Assembly (NCBI GenBank): GCA_033032175.1
Contig: CM065322.1
Span: 9,362,001 to 9,426,000 of the forward strand
Source of the DNA: Saturnia japonica
Lineage: Eukaryota > Arthropoda > Insecta > Lepidoptera > Saturniidae
Direction: 5' to 3'
DNA length: 64,000 nucleotides
In this document: positions 24,736 through 35,939 of the stretch, piece by piece
Layout: every line of letters begins with the position of its first letter
How positions within the stretch are numbered: position 1 is the first letter of the stretch
Program-made: the position numbers and the translations under genes
The notes under the pieces: model-generated
What the model saw: only the letters and a program-made list of their open reading frames with translations
Told to the model about the DNA's origin: nothing
The model's database searches: none

Positions 24736-26039
24736 CAAGGTGTCCAGAAAGGGTATCGAGTATTTGTAAGTTCAATGAAACAAAAATTATTTGTATGCAA
24801 TAAAAAAGTTTATTGTTTATTATTAGCATATGAATTGGAGAATTATTTGGAAAAGATGATGTTATCCAAATGATGACCGTTACGTTGCTGGCACTCTTCT
24901 AAACGAAAACGAAGATTGGTGATACCACGTTGACACATAGCTATCGATATTGCTGCCATTTCTGACCTGATGTTTTGCTTTAACTGGGTTAGATTCGTCG
25001 GATTGTTTTGATAAACCTTACTTTTAAGGTATCCCCATGCAAAATAGTCAAGCGGGATAAGGTCGGGGCTTCTGGGAGGCCAGTTGATGTTACCCCTTCG
25101 CGAAATGACTTTATTAGGGAATAATTCGTTAACAACTTCCATTGAGTCATTTGAGGTATGGCAAGTGGCCCCATCTTGCTGGAACCACGTTCTTGAGTTG
25201 AAACCTGCAAACTCCTGCAACTCTGGGACCAAAAAATTTCGCAACATATCGCAATAACGGTCACTATTCACATTAAATGCTCGGTCTCGTTGATCTTCAT
25301 GAAAATAAGGACCAATTATGCCTTTAGCAGACATAGCGGCCCAAACAACGACCTTTGGGCTATGCAGGGGTCGTTTCATGCTTTCGTCTCGGATTCTCCA
25401 CTGCCCAGTACCGACAATTCTGCTTATTAACATGACCATTCAGGTGAAAATTTGCTTCGTCACTGAACAGTATGTTGTTAAAGTTGTTAAATCGCTGCAG
25501 CATTTCGTTCGCAAAATTCAGTCGATTAGCATAGTCCGTATCCTTCAATTCTTGAACCAATTGAATTTTATAGGCTTTTAGATGTAAGTCTTTCTTTAAA
25601 ATCGAATGTAAAGACGATTTTTTGATGTTCAACGCTTGGTTTCGCTTTCGGATGGATAAAGACGGATTTTGACGAACCGACGCCTCAACTTCTTCAATTG
25701 TTTCTTCATCGCGAACTGAACGAGGACGACCAGAGTTTTGAATTTTAACTGTCGCACCTGTATTCTCGAACATCCTGATCCATTTCCTAATGCTATCGTC
25801 ACTTGGCGCGTGGCGTGTACGATATTCCGCACGATAGAGACGTTGAGCAGTCACTATTGAATCACCATTACGATAATACGCTCGTACGCAAAATGCGCGA
25901 TGCGTCCCCGAGTACTGTTCCATCGTGACTAAAACTCCACAAAATGGCGGACGCCACGAACCCCTCCCCGCACCCTTTAGACGCCCCGTTTCGAATATGG
26001 CGCGAAAACAAATACCCGATACCCGTTCTGGACACCTTG
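24736..26039 (-). mobile_element. DD41D (rosa-like) mariner element, copy 2
   Basis: The element is 1304 bp with the same inverted repeats as copy 1 (one change per arm, for example CAAGGTGTCCAGAACGGGTA at the right arm). TA flanks it at 24734-24735 and 26040-26041. It is transcriptionally opposite to copy 1, about 4.8 kb downstream. Both copies are full length and closely alike over their whole length, suggesting recent activity in this lineage. Confidence 0.9.
24843..25923 (-). pseudogene. DD41D transposase, copy 2, one frameshift
   Basis: The minus-strand ATG is at 25921-25923. The first frame covers residues 1-183 and then enters about four foreign codons. The rest continues in another frame to the stop at 24843. 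The break is one extra A near 25376 (compare 'gcatgaaacgacc' here with 'gcatgaacgacc' in copy 1). All three catalytic aspartates are readable, the third as 'SPDLIPLDYFAWGYLK', with 41 residues between the second and third. The C-terminus ends LDNIIFSK. Copy 1 carries different lesions, so the family's unbroken frame can be inferred by comparison. Confidence 0.9.
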
Positions 26040-26164
26040 TATAAAATAGTTATGATATTCACACGATATTTAGTTATCGCGACAGCCTTTAGTTGTTTAG
26101 AACTAATCTTAAAACGCCACTAATAAACGCTAGCTAATAATAGGTTGCTATTGCTGAAGACCTT

Positions 26165-26675
26165 AACATTAGATCACACTAAGCGGAAATGAACTGCAAC
26201 GGAGCGGCGCGGCTCGTCGTGGCCAAATATTATTTACGTATATGAAATGGAGCTGGACAGGACATATGTTAAGAAGTAAAGTAAACAAACGGAGTAAACT
26301 AGTGTCTTTATGGTATCCAAGAGATGGGACTAGAAGACAGGGGCGCCTAAAAATACGATGGAGTAATGACCTCAGTCTAACCTTGGGACCATACTGGTCC
26401 AGAGTTGCAGAGGACAGAGCTGGAGGAGGCCTATGCTAAAATGCACGTCGAAAACTGGTATTTTAGTATTTAATTTTATTGTTAATCAGTATACCCAATT
26501 TTCAGAAATAAAGACTTCATTTTTTTATGAAACTGTGTGAGGCACAACGCGCTACGCAGTAGCGAAACTGCGCGGCAGTGCACGGCGGCGCGTCGTTATA
26601 TATGCTCCATACAGTTTCGTATAAAGATTATTTGGTGCATTTCAGTTCCGCATAGAGCGGTCTTATTTATTGGAC
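26165..26675. repeat. Possible MITE with degraded inverted ends around a LINE fragment
   Basis: The left arm ('cactaagcggaaatgaactg') and the reverse complement of the right arm ('cgctctatgcggaactgaaa') share a GCGGAA-TGAA core. Just inside each arm lies a 'ggcgcg'-rich patch. The LINE fragment at 26219-26526 sits between them, so it may have inserted into a short inverted-repeat element. A clear target duplication is not visible. Confidence 0.35.
26219..26526 (+). pseudogene. RTE-like LINE, 3' end of reverse transcriptase ORF
   Basis: The 65-residue frame at 26242-26439 reads KWSWTGHMLRS, then SLWYPRDGTRRQGRLKIRW, then WSRVAEDRAGGGLC. This follows the C-terminal pattern of insect RTE-type LINE proteins ('KW.W.GH..R', 'RP..RW.DD', 'W...A.DR..W..L.EAY'). 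It is followed by a non-coding 3' tail with 'aataaagacttca' and a T/A-rich end. The copy is heavily 5' truncated. Confidence 0.75.
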
Positions 26676-27149
26676 TACCTAGTGCACCAGAAGGTGTTCC
26701 CAACCACACCCATAAATTGAATAAAATATTTGAGATTTTTTTAAATGTCTTGCCTCCCGACAAAAATATGTATAAATAAACATTTTCCAGGATCTACCTA
26801 ACTACCTAATTTCAGGACTCGTATATAATGTGATGTTTTATCAAAGAAATAAGAACATTTACACAAAATAATACATTAAAATTAATACTTCATTTTCATT
26901 ACAGTATACATGTAATGCTTATGAGGTGGTAATATTATCCGAGGTATAAAGGGGAGATAGTAAAACGTTACGACTTAGAATGTGCGGATACTATCAGATC
27001 TTTTATGAAAGTTCGCCATATTATTTTATGACGTATCATTCATACTCTATTGGAATATAAATTGGATGTAATCAATAAGTACTTACATTATCGAAATAAC
27101 AAGATTCGAAACATAATAAAAAAAAAAAAATCAATATAATTATATTTTG
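26676..27149. other. AT-rich stretch, nothing recognised
   Basis: No gene or clear repeat is seen. A poly-A run lies near 27118-27130, just before the SINE fragment. Confidence 0.5.
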
Positions 27150-27300
27150 CATGGTGGTAGGGCTTTTTCTAATGACCACTGGCTAGCTACCAACCTCATG
27201 TTAAAAATCTGTCTCTAAACACCAATAAGTGTGTTCCGAAAGCTACACTTGAGAGTCAGACATCTACTAGGCTTAGCGTGATATCCATCTTGGGCCACAT
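27150..27300 (+). repeat. SINE family B, head-less copy
   Basis: It aligns with the reverse complement of 22675-22860: 'ggtggtagg', 'ctggctagctacca', 'aaaatctgtc', 'acttgagag', 'ctaggcttagcgtg'. The tRNA-like head is missing, consistent with 5' truncation. Confidence 0.7.
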
Positions 27301-28614
27301 CGTCACTTAAGATAAGGTAAGATTGTGACCACAAAGCAAAACCTATATCGATAAATAAAAATACTTTCTCGTTTGTCAATAAAACTTCCACGACTTCTTT
27401 ATCGATAGATTTTTTTAGGAATCCACAAGCAGTATGGACACTGTGACAACAGTTGACAAAGGAGATTGGAAGATAAAAACATGTTGTGCCACCCTACTTA
27501 AGTGGGATACTGGCAACAATAAATAAAAACTTGTTTTTTTTTTTAAAGCAGCATAAGTCCGTAGACCTTAATAGAATTGATGAAATATCGGTTTTTTGGA
27601 CAATCGATAGTAATCAATAGATAAAAAAAAAAACAATCGCGAATTATGATTTGGAAACAAACTAATCAAAGTTCCAACACTTGACCTTAGGATATAATAT
27701 TAATTTGAACATACATTTCCCCTTTTTACTGTACATTTCTCCCGTTTTATCTGTTATTATATAAAAAAGATGAACAAAAAATTAAATTTTCACAATTTTG
27801 GTACCTATATGAAAACAATGTTACAGAATGCTTTTATGTTTGATAAAAGATTAGCAATAATCAAATTCCACATAAAATCCCACGTTCGCTTAAATACCGG
27901 GAGATGAAGGGAATTTTATAACCTGCTAACAAAGTTCGGTGAATGTTTACTGATGAAATTAATTTAACTTTTATACAAAACGTATTTGTTATCAGTCACA
28001 TGACCCTTACGCTCAATTACAAATTTCATTGAAAATAGGCTTTGACTGCCCGCGAGGTTGGGAATAACTATTTAATTTATGTTGGCTCATAGATTAAGTT
28101 AGATTAATTTTTGTACCCACTTCAAACAATATTACTATATGGAGCGTATATTGTTCAGTGATAGCACAGTTTAACTCTTAGATAATGTGAGTTTTAGAAG
28201 TTTACAAAATGTTTGACCTTTCGATTAAAATTAACATTTCAGTGTAAACCGGCAGTTGCATTTGATATCACGACTTCTTTATTTATAGACTTAGCGTAAT
28301 ACATTCACCACGTAGGTTTTACTTGGAGCAAGATTTTTTTTACTAAATATTATGCTCACTTTGCATATACCTTTTTTCTCTTGCCCCTTGGAAGACTGGT
28401 AGAGAATGCTTTTTAGCATTAAGTCCTCCTATTTTCCTTTTTTTATGTGCAATAAAGAATATATTATAACAATTCGATATATCTCTGCAGTTGCTTTTGA
28501 AAGCAAAACTTCTTTCTGGGCTTATTCTCTTGAAGCGTTAATGGAGAAGGTCACTTCACTAACCGTAGCTTTCTCTGTGGAGATTCTAAAGCTTCTTTCG
28601 TAAATGGTCAAAGG
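27301..28614. other. AT-rich stretch, nothing recognised
   Basis: No gene is seen. The 65-residue frame at 28406-28603 has no domain features. The boundary with the LINE 3' end at 28615 is clear. Confidence 0.5.
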
Positions 28615-28960
28615 CAAAATCAAAATAAACAATACTTTATTTTATTTAAGCTCTAAGAAGGCACTTATGAACGTCAAAACATTATTACCGGTTCGGAAGA
28701 ACTTCGGGAAGAACCGGCAATTAACCGGGTTTATCTTATTTCCAACTTTACTATTATATTAATACAATATTTTATAATATAATACAATAATATTAATAAT
28801 ATAGTGGATGCACAGAGAGGGCGTCCAGCCAGTCCAGACTTCCAGATAATTATGATCCACCCAACCTTCAACCTTTTGACTGTAAAATCTGCTTGACTTG
28901 GTTCTCGAACTTGCTGTCCGGCAAATTATTAATGTGATTCGAGATCTTATCATAGAACCT
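28615..28960 (-). repeat. Non-LTR retrotransposon 3' end (family K), copy 1
   Basis: On the minus strand it contains the end of a reverse-transcriptase-type frame ('LPDSKFENQVKQIL' in the frame near 28920-28870), then the shared 'ctctctgtgcatccact' motif, a 3' UTR with paired 'accgg / ccggt' blocks and a 'ataagtgccttcttag' tail. The same order occurs at 57026-57460 on the plus strand. The 64-residue minus-strand frame at 28759-28953 is out of frame with the LINE protein. Confidence 0.65.
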
Positions 28961-29494
28961 AAAAATTACCTATTACCTATTATAATATTTTATTGGTGTT
29001 CCTAATTCTAATACATGGTAAGAATAATTTATGTCTATCTCTATAGTAATAAAATTTTGCCGATATTTGACAAAATTTAGCTTGTCAAAGTCTTTACGAT
29101 ATTTATAAAATATGTATTGAGAGAGCAAAGTTAAGATACGGACCAACGATGTAAGTATTCTCTTAAAAAATGTATAAGTTTACAGCACAATTCATTTTTT
29201 TTAATTCAATTCATCTCAAATGTACTTACTTTATTTATGGATTTATTTTAATAAAATAAATTTCTCTGTACCTTACTTCGGTTTTTGGACCTATTTGTAT
29301 GCATGTATGAATGAGCTGCCGTACGTAATAGAATTCCTTCAAAGTTACAGCAAAATTTTCATTTGCATACATCAAGTATGCTTATTTTATTCATTAGCTT
29401 TAGAAGTTTGCACAATGGTTGCTTTTCACATAGTAACATTATACAGATTTATACACACCGGATTTTCAATCATATATTTTTCCGATCACTAAAT
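28961..29494. other. No supported gene
   Basis: The overlapping frames at 29220-29548 are rich in Ile, Phe and Tyr and lack any motif. They are treated as chance. Confidence 0.45.
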
Positions 29495-29610
29495 ACACAT
29501 ACGCATGTTCCCTTCCTTCCTGCCAGGAGAAGGGGAACATGCATATGAGTTATATGTTAGTTAGCTCGAATTTACGGATAGGGAATTAGTCAGATCGCGA
29601 CTTATTTGAT
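29495..29610 (+). repeat. Hairpin-bearing dispersed repeat (family G), copy 1
   Basis: Positions 29503-29512 (GCATGTTCCC) and 29533-29542 (GGGAACATGC) form a perfect 10-bp inverted repeat around a 20-nt loop. Downstream text ('gttatatgttagttagctcg', 'ggaattagtcagatcgcgac') is shared with 47660-47800. It may be a structured non-autonomous element; the class is unknown. Confidence 0.55.
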
Positions 29611-31004
29611 TTCTCAAAGGTATTTTTTCTAGCAATAATATCTCCGTTAATTACTTGTCAAAATTAATGATTCAAATATTATATTTTAAATTTAAAGCAT
29701 ATACTCCCCGCTATTGACGAAACACAGGTGGTTAGTAATTTATTTTTAAAAAAATAAGAAAAAGTAGTCCATTTTCTTTTTATATCCTAACATATTGTTC
29801 GCGATAATAATCTTAAAAATATACACAAATATTCGGTTGAGATCATTTTTCGTCTAATTTTGGTAAATAAATTGTGTTCTTTGTTACGGACGTTCCTGAA
29901 TGATGGATCGCGTGTTCTGCCATCACGAAAATTTATTACTTGTAATAAGTAAATATTATTCTGCTTTATGTTGGTAAATTATAAGAAAAGGATCATACAT
30001 GAAAGCTCATAAACATCATAAATACACAAAATATAGTATTGAAATCATAGATTTAATATATCTATGGTGGAAATGAAACTATGGAATACGTGAATACGTA
30101 CTTAGTGTACGTTTAGCGGCATTCACTATATTGATCACATCTAACTACTATTATAAAAAGACAAAGTTTGTATATTAGTAGGAGCAAGGAGGTAAACTCC
30201 AGAACTTCTTGTACTATTACAAAAATAAGTTAATAGAAATCAGTAACTTATGATTTAAAATGTGAAGAAGAAGTATATTTAAGTTCAAACCAATGTGGTA
30301 TGAGGTAACCGTTGTAAAATCAATATTATATTAAGGGCTAGTGCCCGTGTGGCACGCCAGTGAACGATCGATGCCTAATGACTCACACGAGTAGAGTCGC
30401 ACACCAATACACGTCAATCAACTTAGCTAGTGTTTCAATGTGATATAATCTAACCTGTTGTTAGCTGAATATTTTAAGGTGCTAAAGCTAGAAAGAGGCA
30501 GAGATTTTTTTTGCTAAATAAATATAGATAAAGCTACCTAAAGCTAGAGGTAAATAAATAAAGCCTGTGCCATGATAAACAAACGAAAAATACCTGCAGC
30601 TGGCTGTAGGAGAACGTAGGAGGAAAAAATGTAAGTAAGTAGTAATGTAAGTAATGTAATGATTCAGATATAATCAACAATAATAAATTAAATATGATAT
30701 TCATACAATTCGGTTGGTCAAAAGAACATTTTTTTACTTCTCATCTGAAAATAATATAATACGTTTTATGAATTTTCACCAAAAATAAACTTGATAAAAA
30801 AAAGTGAAGGTCAATCAAAATGTTTAAAAAAAATTCAAAATGTTTAAACAATGATATTTTTTTTATTGTCATGAGTATTTATGATCTACGTGTTTGATAA
30901 TATAAATATTGTGAAGTTCTTAACTTGATATTCTGTTCTCATTAATAAAGTAGCGTACTTTAAAGTTTTCGACCGACTTGTAAATATAAATATTATACCA
31001 TCAT
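29611..31004. other. AT-rich stretch, nothing recognised
   Basis: No gene is seen. A GC-richer patch near 30338-30420 ('gggctagtgcccgtgtggca') may be a repeat relic, without a second copy in this window. Confidence 0.45.
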
Positions 31005-31153
31005 ACCATCATGCCTGTATTCCCCGAAGGGTTAGGCAGAGTTGTAGCTAATGTACACCCACAGTTCGCTGAGTATGTTTTTAGGTCCTATGTAATAGGG
31101 GGCGAGCCTATTGCCATTAATCGGACATGAAGCCAAACTACGAGCTGCTACTT
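31005..31153 (-). repeat. SINE family A, 5'-truncated copy
   Basis: It begins 'atcatgcctgtattccccga' and ends at 'aaactacgagctgctact', before the tRNA head. Orientation is the same as the other three copies. Confidence 0.8.
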
Positions 31154-31494
31154 ATATAAATATTACACAACTGAATGTATTGGGTTCACTTAGTTATAAA
31201 TGATATAAGCTGTAAAGTTATGCAAGTATATTTATTTTTTAATCTGTATTAATAAATATGTAGGTAGATATTTACGTGAACATGTATAGAATATGTATTT
31301 TTTTCCCAAATTGAACCATAGACATGTTGATTTTTTTTATAGTATCGCCATTTCTTCGTTCGTTGCTCAGCAGGGTGCAGGTTGGCTTGGACGTCTCAGT
31401 ACTGAAGATGTAAATCGACACCCCTTACACCCAAAAAGGACAACGATGTATAAAGATAAATTTCTCTGTCGGTTTGTATATCCGGTTTTAACAT

Positions 31495-31870
31495 TAAAAT
31501 GTCTTGACCGATTCTTATAAAATTTTGTACACGCCATTTATTAATTGATAAGGGTATAAGAATTTTCAATACTACTTTTAGAACTCGTAAAAAAAGTTCC
31601 AAAAAACCGCTTTTGAAAAAATTTCATAAATGGAATGCATACCTGATTTCATAATTGATAGGGTATAAAAATCGTTAACAATTATTTCAGAAATGTGTAA
31701 AAAAAGCAATTGATGAAAATTGTAAACGGGAAGTATCTACATGTCTTTCCTCAATTAATAGGCTATATAAATTATCACTAATATGAGTAAATATAAAATT
31801 ACGGGATATAAATACTTACTAGCTACGTAATAACAAACGCGCGCGTAGCCGCGGGACTCCTGCTAGTAAC
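31495..31870 (+). repeat. Dispersed repeat family H with Helitron-like end, copy 1
   Basis: Partly iterated units contain 'aattgataagggtataagaa', 'cgtaaaaaaagttcc' and 'aaattttgtacacg'. The segment ends in a GC-rich tail ('acgcgcgcgtagccgcggga') and 'ctgctagt'. A second copy is at 46200-46680. The minus-strand reading of the same text is related to the satellite unit at 36-41 kb. The CTAG terminus after a GC-rich hairpin suggests a Helitron derivative. Confidence 0.5.
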
Positions 31871-32956
31871 TAATAAAAATAACGCTTAAAATAAAGTCCA
31901 GACCACGTTTCTGCAGAGTAAAAAGAAGTAATAAAAATATGACCAAGCTGGAAAGAGAGTGGTCTTGGATTGCAGTTAATATTGGAATAGTCTGGAAGGT
32001 TTCACAAATTACTCATTACATAGAGGCTTTGTTTTCATAAGAATTTCAGAGAAATGGGGTAACTTGTTGGTTTAGCTGCTTGCGTGAATATATTATTTTA
32101 GTAGAGTTCCCTTTGGTAGACTTGTTTGTCGATGTATGAAAGGATTTATGAACCACGTTGAAGGTATTTTGTGAAAAGATGAAATAAGTGCGTAGAGTCA
32201 TTCAATATAGGATATATTTAGAAAATGTATAATGTATCTAAGGAGATAAGTATCTACTCAATATGATATTTGTAATATCGCTATGTTGAAATATTTGTTT
32301 TACATAGGTGTAGTGTATTGACTTTACGAGGTAATATATTGACTTCGTCTCAAGCGCCTACGATTATGAGTGCTACTGCCGTTAGTGGCAGACCGACCGT
32401 GGTACGGGGCGGACGTATATGTAGTGAGGTGGTGGCAGATCCGTATTTACAATATAAATCTGGACGTTAAAATAGGTTTATCTGTTCAACTGTAAACAAT
32501 AAATGAATTACAATACTGAGTTTTATAATCAATAAAAATGTGCTTACAGTCTTTAGATCAAAATAAAATTCTGCGTGATCTATCGATAGAGTATGTAGTA
32601 CAGGTGTTTCATGAATACATTTTATAAATGAAAGTGGTATTAACGATTGATAGATCCCCTCGTATGTTTCATAAAAGGACCGATCGCCCTAAGTAATCAT
32701 TACAATAAAACCCGTTCAAAGGAACTCCTCGGACGGTGTAAGTACTCGTATATATGATATGGAGTGACTTTCCATTAGAGAATTGATAAGGTATGTATTA
32801 AGTATATTATTAGGTAAGCATATATTGATATGATTATAGTTATATTTACAATTTATGTTATTAAACTATTTGTGGCTTTTTTCTTTTCGAACAACCTTTA
32901 AATCGTAATAACTCTTAAAACTCGAAAAAGACAATTTTTAAGAAAAAAGAAAACCA
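31871..32956. other. AT-rich stretch, nothing recognised
   Basis: No gene is seen. A GC-richer patch at 32345-32440 ('accgaccgtggtacggggcg') has no match elsewhere in the window and no long open frame. Confidence 0.45.
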
Positions 32957-32960
32957 ATAT

Positions 32961-33264
32961 TGTAAGGTTACTCAAAAACATTTCTTTGAAAAAACGTGAC
33001 TACCTTCCGTTTTGCAGAATGAATGTGGGTGGTATACAAACATCATATAAATTGATATTGTAAACTTATTACTACATAATCTGACAATGATTAATTTTAT
33101 ATAAAGCGGGTAGGACTGCGATTATTTTGATATAAAAGCGGGTACGTCAAGCCTTGAAGGATGCATTCGTGAAAGTAACCTCTTTGACAACGATACTCTG
33201 TCTGAATAAACCACGAATATTAAACTTTTGGACTATTATTCCACAAGACCCACAAGTTTTAACA
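32961..33264 (+). repeat. 5' LTR of the gypsy-type element
   Basis: The LTR carries TATA-like boxes ('tttatataaagcg' near 33097 and 'gatataaaagcgg' near 33130) and a poly(A)-type 'gaataaacc' near 33203, in the order expected for U3-R-U5. Confidence 0.85.
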
Positions 33265-33556
33265 TTTCAGAAGTGGGATAACATCAGGAATTTTGGTATA
33301 TTATTACTACCCTGATGTAATCATACGACCACAATGTGGGCATTGAACATTGTACTGATTGTACAATCGAGTAAATATGCCATGTGAACTCTTCCGAAAA
33401 TAGACGGAAGTCTATTAGGAGGCATCCCGGCATTGTGCTGCCAGGGTCCTCGAAACTCGGCCGAACCCGGACACGTGTTTAAGGCGAGAGGTAAAGCGTA
33501 ATCAGAAGATTGCCTCTAGCTATTGAGCACCAGGCAAGAAATCGAAGCAGGGATTC

Positions 33557-34147
33557 AATGGTGATGTCATCGCGAGCCAAGGGGAAGTTCAATTTAGACT
33601 GCAACTTTACGACATTGACATACTTTGCAAAGCTCATCTAACAGATGTGAATATGAACGGAGTAAATTTGTTGATCGGCCAGCCCGTCATAAATAGCGAT
33701 GGGATATCATTAACTATCAAAAATGGTGCAGCCACACTCCAAACCATTGAATCAGAATTTCCAGTCTCCGTGGATGCGGCCGAAAGGAACTGCCATTTCA
33801 AAGTGGCTACAGCCTGCCAGGAAAGATTACCGCCAGGGACCCCTATCATCAAGGTGCACATACTTGGAAACTACGATAACAACGAGGTGGTTTCGTCAGC
33901 CCGACATTATGACCTGCAGGGTGTCTCCTACTCTTTGCCGGCTACACTGCTACGCGGCCGTCAAGGTTACCTGAAGGTTGTGAATACGGGTAGCGAGGAC
34001 GTCGATTGGGAAGCGGGCAGTCTTATCAAGAGCCGAAAGCTGCAAGCAAGTGCCGATTTTCGAGGTCAGTGTTTTAATGTAAAGTCTGGTCTAAAGTCTA
34101 GCCTAAGCCCTTGCCTATGCCACACTTCAGAATCCAATTTCAGTTAA
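33557..34147 (+). pseudogene. Gypsy-type polyprotein, aspartic-protease region fragment
   Basis: An open stretch includes 'GVNLLIGQPVI', the conserved 'LIG' flap-distal motif of retropepsin-like proteases of LTR elements. About 130 further residues follow with no recognisable domain. The N-terminal part with the catalytic Asp is not in frame here, and gag is missing. The stretch ends in a stop at 34147, so it is a remnant of a longer polyprotein. Confidence 0.65.
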
Positions 34148-34704
34148 CTAAGAAAAATGTCCCGTGGGTTTGGGGTGACGAACAAATGCAAAGCTTCAAT
34201 GAACTTAAAAAATATGTAGTAAGCCGGTTTTAGCCTTTGACCCTTTGTTATCGTTAGAAATTCATGTATCGCCGCGATTTTGATGCAAAAACAAACTTGA
34301 GGGTATTTTGCGCCCTGTAATGATGGTGGCTTTTGATTCAGGATTATGATTTTGAGATTGATTATAGACCCGGGGAGCGAATGAGACATGTAGACGCATT
34401 AAGTCGAAATCGGGTTGAGGGGGGGGCGAATTTCAGACTTGCATCTGAAGGTTCAGAACAGGTTATAGATAATGTCGAAATCAATCGTTTTGCCTCTATG
34501 TCCGATAGTGGTAGTAGTACAGACGAACAAGTTGAAACTGAAGACCTTATAGATCTCTTGGAATGTTTTTTCAATATTAGCAGTATCCTAAACTTTCTTG
34601 TTTCGATTGCGAGAGCAATCTTTGCAGGATGGCCGAGTGTAACAACCAACCGGAAGCACATTGTTCGCCACGGTACTGCCCACTGGAAGCACTACCGTAC
34701 GTAA
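34148..34704 (+). pseudogene. Gypsy-type reverse transcriptase thumb / RNase H remnant
   Basis: Near 34140-34225 the frame reads LTKKNVPWVWGDEQ and then SFNELKKYV, the segment between reverse transcriptase and RNase H in Ty3/gypsy proteins. Near 34340-34410 it reads 'DYDFEIDYRPGERMRHVDAL' followed by SR, the conserved end of the RNase H region. The residues between are deleted or frameshifted. The open frame continues to 34704 with acidic, unassigned sequence. Integrase is absent. Confidence 0.75.
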
Positions 34705-34940
34705 TGCCTAGTGCTGCCACCGGAAGTGTCGCCATAAGCCAAGCCAAGCCATGTAACTACCCCACCAGCCGATAGCGCCATATCGCCACGCCTTGCAAGC
34801 CACGCCATACGAGTGGGGTAGGGATAGCCAGCCATAAAAAGCCGTGCGTGCTTCGACTCGTGGCAGTCTACTTCCGAATGTAAGGTTAAGGTTACACCTG
34901 TTACGTGTATGAGGACATACACGTTGTCAGGATGGTCGAA

Positions 34941-35244
34941 TGTAAGGTTACTCAAAAACATTTCTTTGAAAAAACGTGACTACCTTCCGTTTTGCAGAAT
35001 GAATGTGGGTGGTATACAAACATCATATAAATTGATATTGTAAACTTATTACTACATAATCTGACAATGATTAATTTTATATAAAGCGGGTAGGACTGCG
35101 ATTATTTTGATATAAAAGCGGGTACGTCAAGCCTTGAAGGATGCATTCGTGAAAGTAACCTCTTTGACAACGATACTCTGTCTGAATAAACCACGAATAT
35201 TAAACTTTTGGACTATTATTCCACAAGACCCACAAGTTTTAACA
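34941..35244 (+). repeat. 3' LTR of the gypsy-type element
   Basis: It is identical by eye to the 5' LTR over 304 bases. It also falls inside the duplicated block, so a third, deletion-ridden copy exists at 38396-38694. Confidence 0.85.
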
Positions 35245-35493
35245 ATATATTATTATGATTTTGAGAAGTTCCCTGGTTTATCTTCGAAGTCAAAGAAAGG
35301 TCCAACGAACAAAGAATCTTCAAAATCGGTTCATCAACAAAGAAGTTATGGCTGAACATTCATAAAAACTATATATTCAAATTGAGAATCTCCTCCTTTT
35401 TGAAATTAGTAAAAACAAAGTAGTCAAACATTTTGTCGCCACTACTAAATGAGTGACAGGAATTAATTTAATGAACTCTCAATATAGTTAAGT

Positions 35494-35700
35494 TTATTCT
35501 AAAGGATTTGTAATTTGGCTAATTGGATGCCGACAGCAGTTAGTTAATGTGTCTATATCGGATTGTTGGAGCGCTCGTGCGTCCAATCTATTGATTGGTA
35601 TCAAACCAATGCTTCGATACACGCCTTGCTGCTCATACGATGAATTGACTATTTGCCTATTTTCATTCAAGTATTCGTTATATTCGTCGAGTATGATATT
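35494..35700 (-). pseudogene. Coding-like fragment of unknown family
   Basis: The minus strand is open for 69 codons. It includes 'YEQQGVYRSIGLIPINRLDA' and then 'SDIDTLTNCCRHP', with amino-acid use that looks protein-like for such AT-rich DNA. The plus strand is also partly open here, so the direction is not proven. No family is recognised. It could be an exon remnant or transposon-derived coding sequence. Confidence 0.3.
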
Positions 35701-35939
35701 TTATAACAAACTAATATTTCTTTACATAATACGTTAAAGAAATATAATGATATGATTTACATATTTGTATAAACGTTGTAATTATTTTATCATTTGTTTT
35801 ATATGACAACATGGGCATTGAATAAGAGTAAACTATAAATTGAAGACAGCTTAAGTTTAAACAAAACAAAAATTAAATTAAATATGTATTATTTGTTAAA
35901 TTATAAAAAATAAAGAACTTGAAATCCTAGGACTGTGGC

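Larger units (their letters stand above)
32961..35244 (+). mobile_element. Ty3/gypsy-type LTR retrotransposon, internally deleted
   Basis: Two 304-bp direct repeats (32961-33264 and 34941-35244), identical by eye, start TGTAAGG and end TTTTAACA, the TG...CA format of LTRs. ATAT flanks both sides (32957-32960 and 35245-35248) as a 4-bp target duplication. The 1.68-kb interior keeps part of an aspartic protease region, a reverse-transcriptase/RNase H fragment and no integrase, so it is non-autonomous. A possible primer-binding site starting TGGGATAAC lies at 33274, nine bases past the LTR. No clear polypurine tract precedes the 3' LTR. Identical LTRs imply a recent insertion. Confidence 0.85.

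Noticed and set aside
34692..34961. Minus-strand 89-residue frame, repeated at 38261-38473
   Set aside because: It is antisense to the 3' end and LTR of the gypsy-type element, and the recurrence is due to the block duplication.
35549..35737. Plus-strand 62-residue open frame
   Set aside because: It overlaps a longer minus-strand open stretch with better protein-like composition, and no motif supports the plus reading.
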